Part shown: positions 63,450 to 64,000 of the stretch, in pieces
Numbering within the stretch: position 1 is the stretch's first letter
Layout of the letters: each line of letters starts with the position of its first letter
Source of the DNA: Prorocentrum cordatum
Lineage: Eukaryota; Sar; Dinophyceae; Prorocentrales; Prorocentraceae
DNA length: 64,000 nt
Direction: 5' to 3'
Assembly: GCA_963575745.1 (NCBI GenBank)
Contig: CAUYUJ010003636.1
Coordinates: 1-64,000 of the forward strand
Translations under genes and position numbers: made by a program
The notes under the pieces: model-generated
What the model saw: the letters and a program-made list of their open reading frames with translations, nothing else
Told to the model about the DNA's origin: nothing
The model's database searches: none

Positions 63450-63640
63450 TCACGACGGAACCTCGAGACCCGCTGGCTTCATGGCGAACCTCGACCGCCT
63501 CCCCCCCTCCCTGCCGCGGGGCCGGGCGGAGGCCTCGAAGGCCTCGCGTACAAGGCGGAACCGGTCCGCGGCCTCCGGCCTGTCGCACTTGTCCGGGTGC
63601 CAAGCGCGGGCCTGCTCGTGGAAGGCCCGCCTGCTCGGGA
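63450..63640 (-). CDS. J-domain (DnaJ-type) exon
   Basis: Minus-strand frame reads RRAFHEQARAWHPDKCDRPE, then AADRFRLVREAFEASARPRG. This fits helix II, the invariant HPD tripeptide (HPDKC at 63585-63599) and helix III (AADRFRLVREAFE) of a J domain, which recruits Hsp70 and stimulates its ATPase. Helix I is not in frame upstream. A CCTCTCCTCCCGAGCAG acceptor-like sequence ends at about 63631, so the exon probably starts at 63630 with helix I in an upstream exon beyond the window or in unrecognised sequence. Downstream the frame ends at a stop (about 63450) unless a GT donor near 63490 is used. Cys after HPDK and a short helix III are within family variation. Whether the full gene is functional cannot be seen. 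Confidence 0.6.
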
Positions 63641-64000
63641 GGAGAGGCTGGGGGGAGAGGGACGGGGGGGCGCCAAGAGGGCTGGAGGCCATCCTCAAGA
63701 AACTCCCAGCACTGCCTCGAAGGGCTCAGGACAGCCCGATGGGGCTCCAAGACAACCAAACAAAAGCCCAAGACTGTCTAGGACAGCCCCGATAAGGTCC
63801 CAAGAAGGCCCAGAGGTGTGGAGGAGGGAATGGAAGACAGGGAGGAGCAGCAGGGGGACGGAGATGGAGAAGGAAGAGAGGCAGCAGGAGGAGGAGGAGG
63901 AAAATATGCAGCAAAAGGAGGGATGAGCACAAATGGGACGAGGGAGGATGAGGGAGGATGATTAAGAGGATGGGCGCGGGACGATGGAGAGGACGAAGCG
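63641..64000. other. No gene seen; diverged decamer repeats and GA-rich end
   Basis: CCTCAAGAAACTCCCAGC, GGGGCTCCAAGACAACC and TCCCAAGAAGGCCCAG resemble the CCAAGA family (63690-63812). From 63815 to the end the sequence is GGA/GAGG-rich. It would be intronic if the J-domain exon is real. Confidence 0.55.

Overview
The window looks like nuclear DNA of a dinoflagellate. It is GC-rich, almost free of intact genes, packed with triplet and minisatellite repeats, and carries several decayed non-LTR retroelements. Their protein arrangement is the one I associate with dinoflagellate LINE-type elements: a Cys-rich ORF1 with a coiled coil, an APE/EEP endonuclease, a reverse transcriptase (RT), a Cys/His motif and sometimes RNase H. 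I found no full-length spliced leader, no rRNA or tRNA gene and no complete conventional protein gene. The taxonomic call is an inference from repeat and retroelement style.

Layout. 1-1.8 kb: tandem array of GC-rich palindromes. 2-3.5 kb: two head-to-tail copies of a dispersed element ending in a GGGGATACGCGAAGCGT-type hairpin. 3.5-10.4 kb: microsatellites, 13-bp and 10-bp minisatellites, a minus-strand hypothetical reading frame (about 4.95-5.8 kb), the first locus of a 77-bp satellite and one exon-like island. 10.5-20 kb: a plus-strand retroelement whose endonuclease-RT part (about 3.5 kb) is duplicated head to tail. 20-23.4 kb: a 400-bp repeat pair, then a long TCC/ATT triplet region with one exon-like island, then a TGCATG tract. 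23.65-26.7 kb: a second retroelement on the minus strand. 26.9-30.3 kb: CCAAGA-type repeats in 385-400-bp higher-order units, studded with near-perfect palindromes whose arms covary.

32.3-33.6, 41.8-42.7 and 50.3-53.9 kb: further minus-strand retroelement remains; two keep endonuclease and C-terminal parts but lack the RT catalytic core. 34-36 kb: minus-strand coding-like stretches of unknown function. 36-38.8 kb: the decamer repeat again, with two copies of a nested-hairpin element. 39.7-40.7 kb: a large inverted repeat. 45-46.35 kb: a 1.4-kb heptamer array beside CCCTAA-like sequence. 54.85-56.1 kb: a third copy of the dispersed element. 57-61.5 kb: GAC, GAT and ATC tracts. 61.5-63.3 kb: about 24 units of the 77-bp satellite, inverted relative to its 6-kb locus. 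63.5 kb: a minus-strand exon encoding a J-domain core, the only recognisable cellular protein domain apart from a degenerate EF-hand-like exon near 47.3 kb.

Most long open frames here arise because repeat units lack stop codons, so they are reported as repeats, not genes. The genuine protein signal is retroelement debris plus a few short, splice-bounded minus-strand islands.
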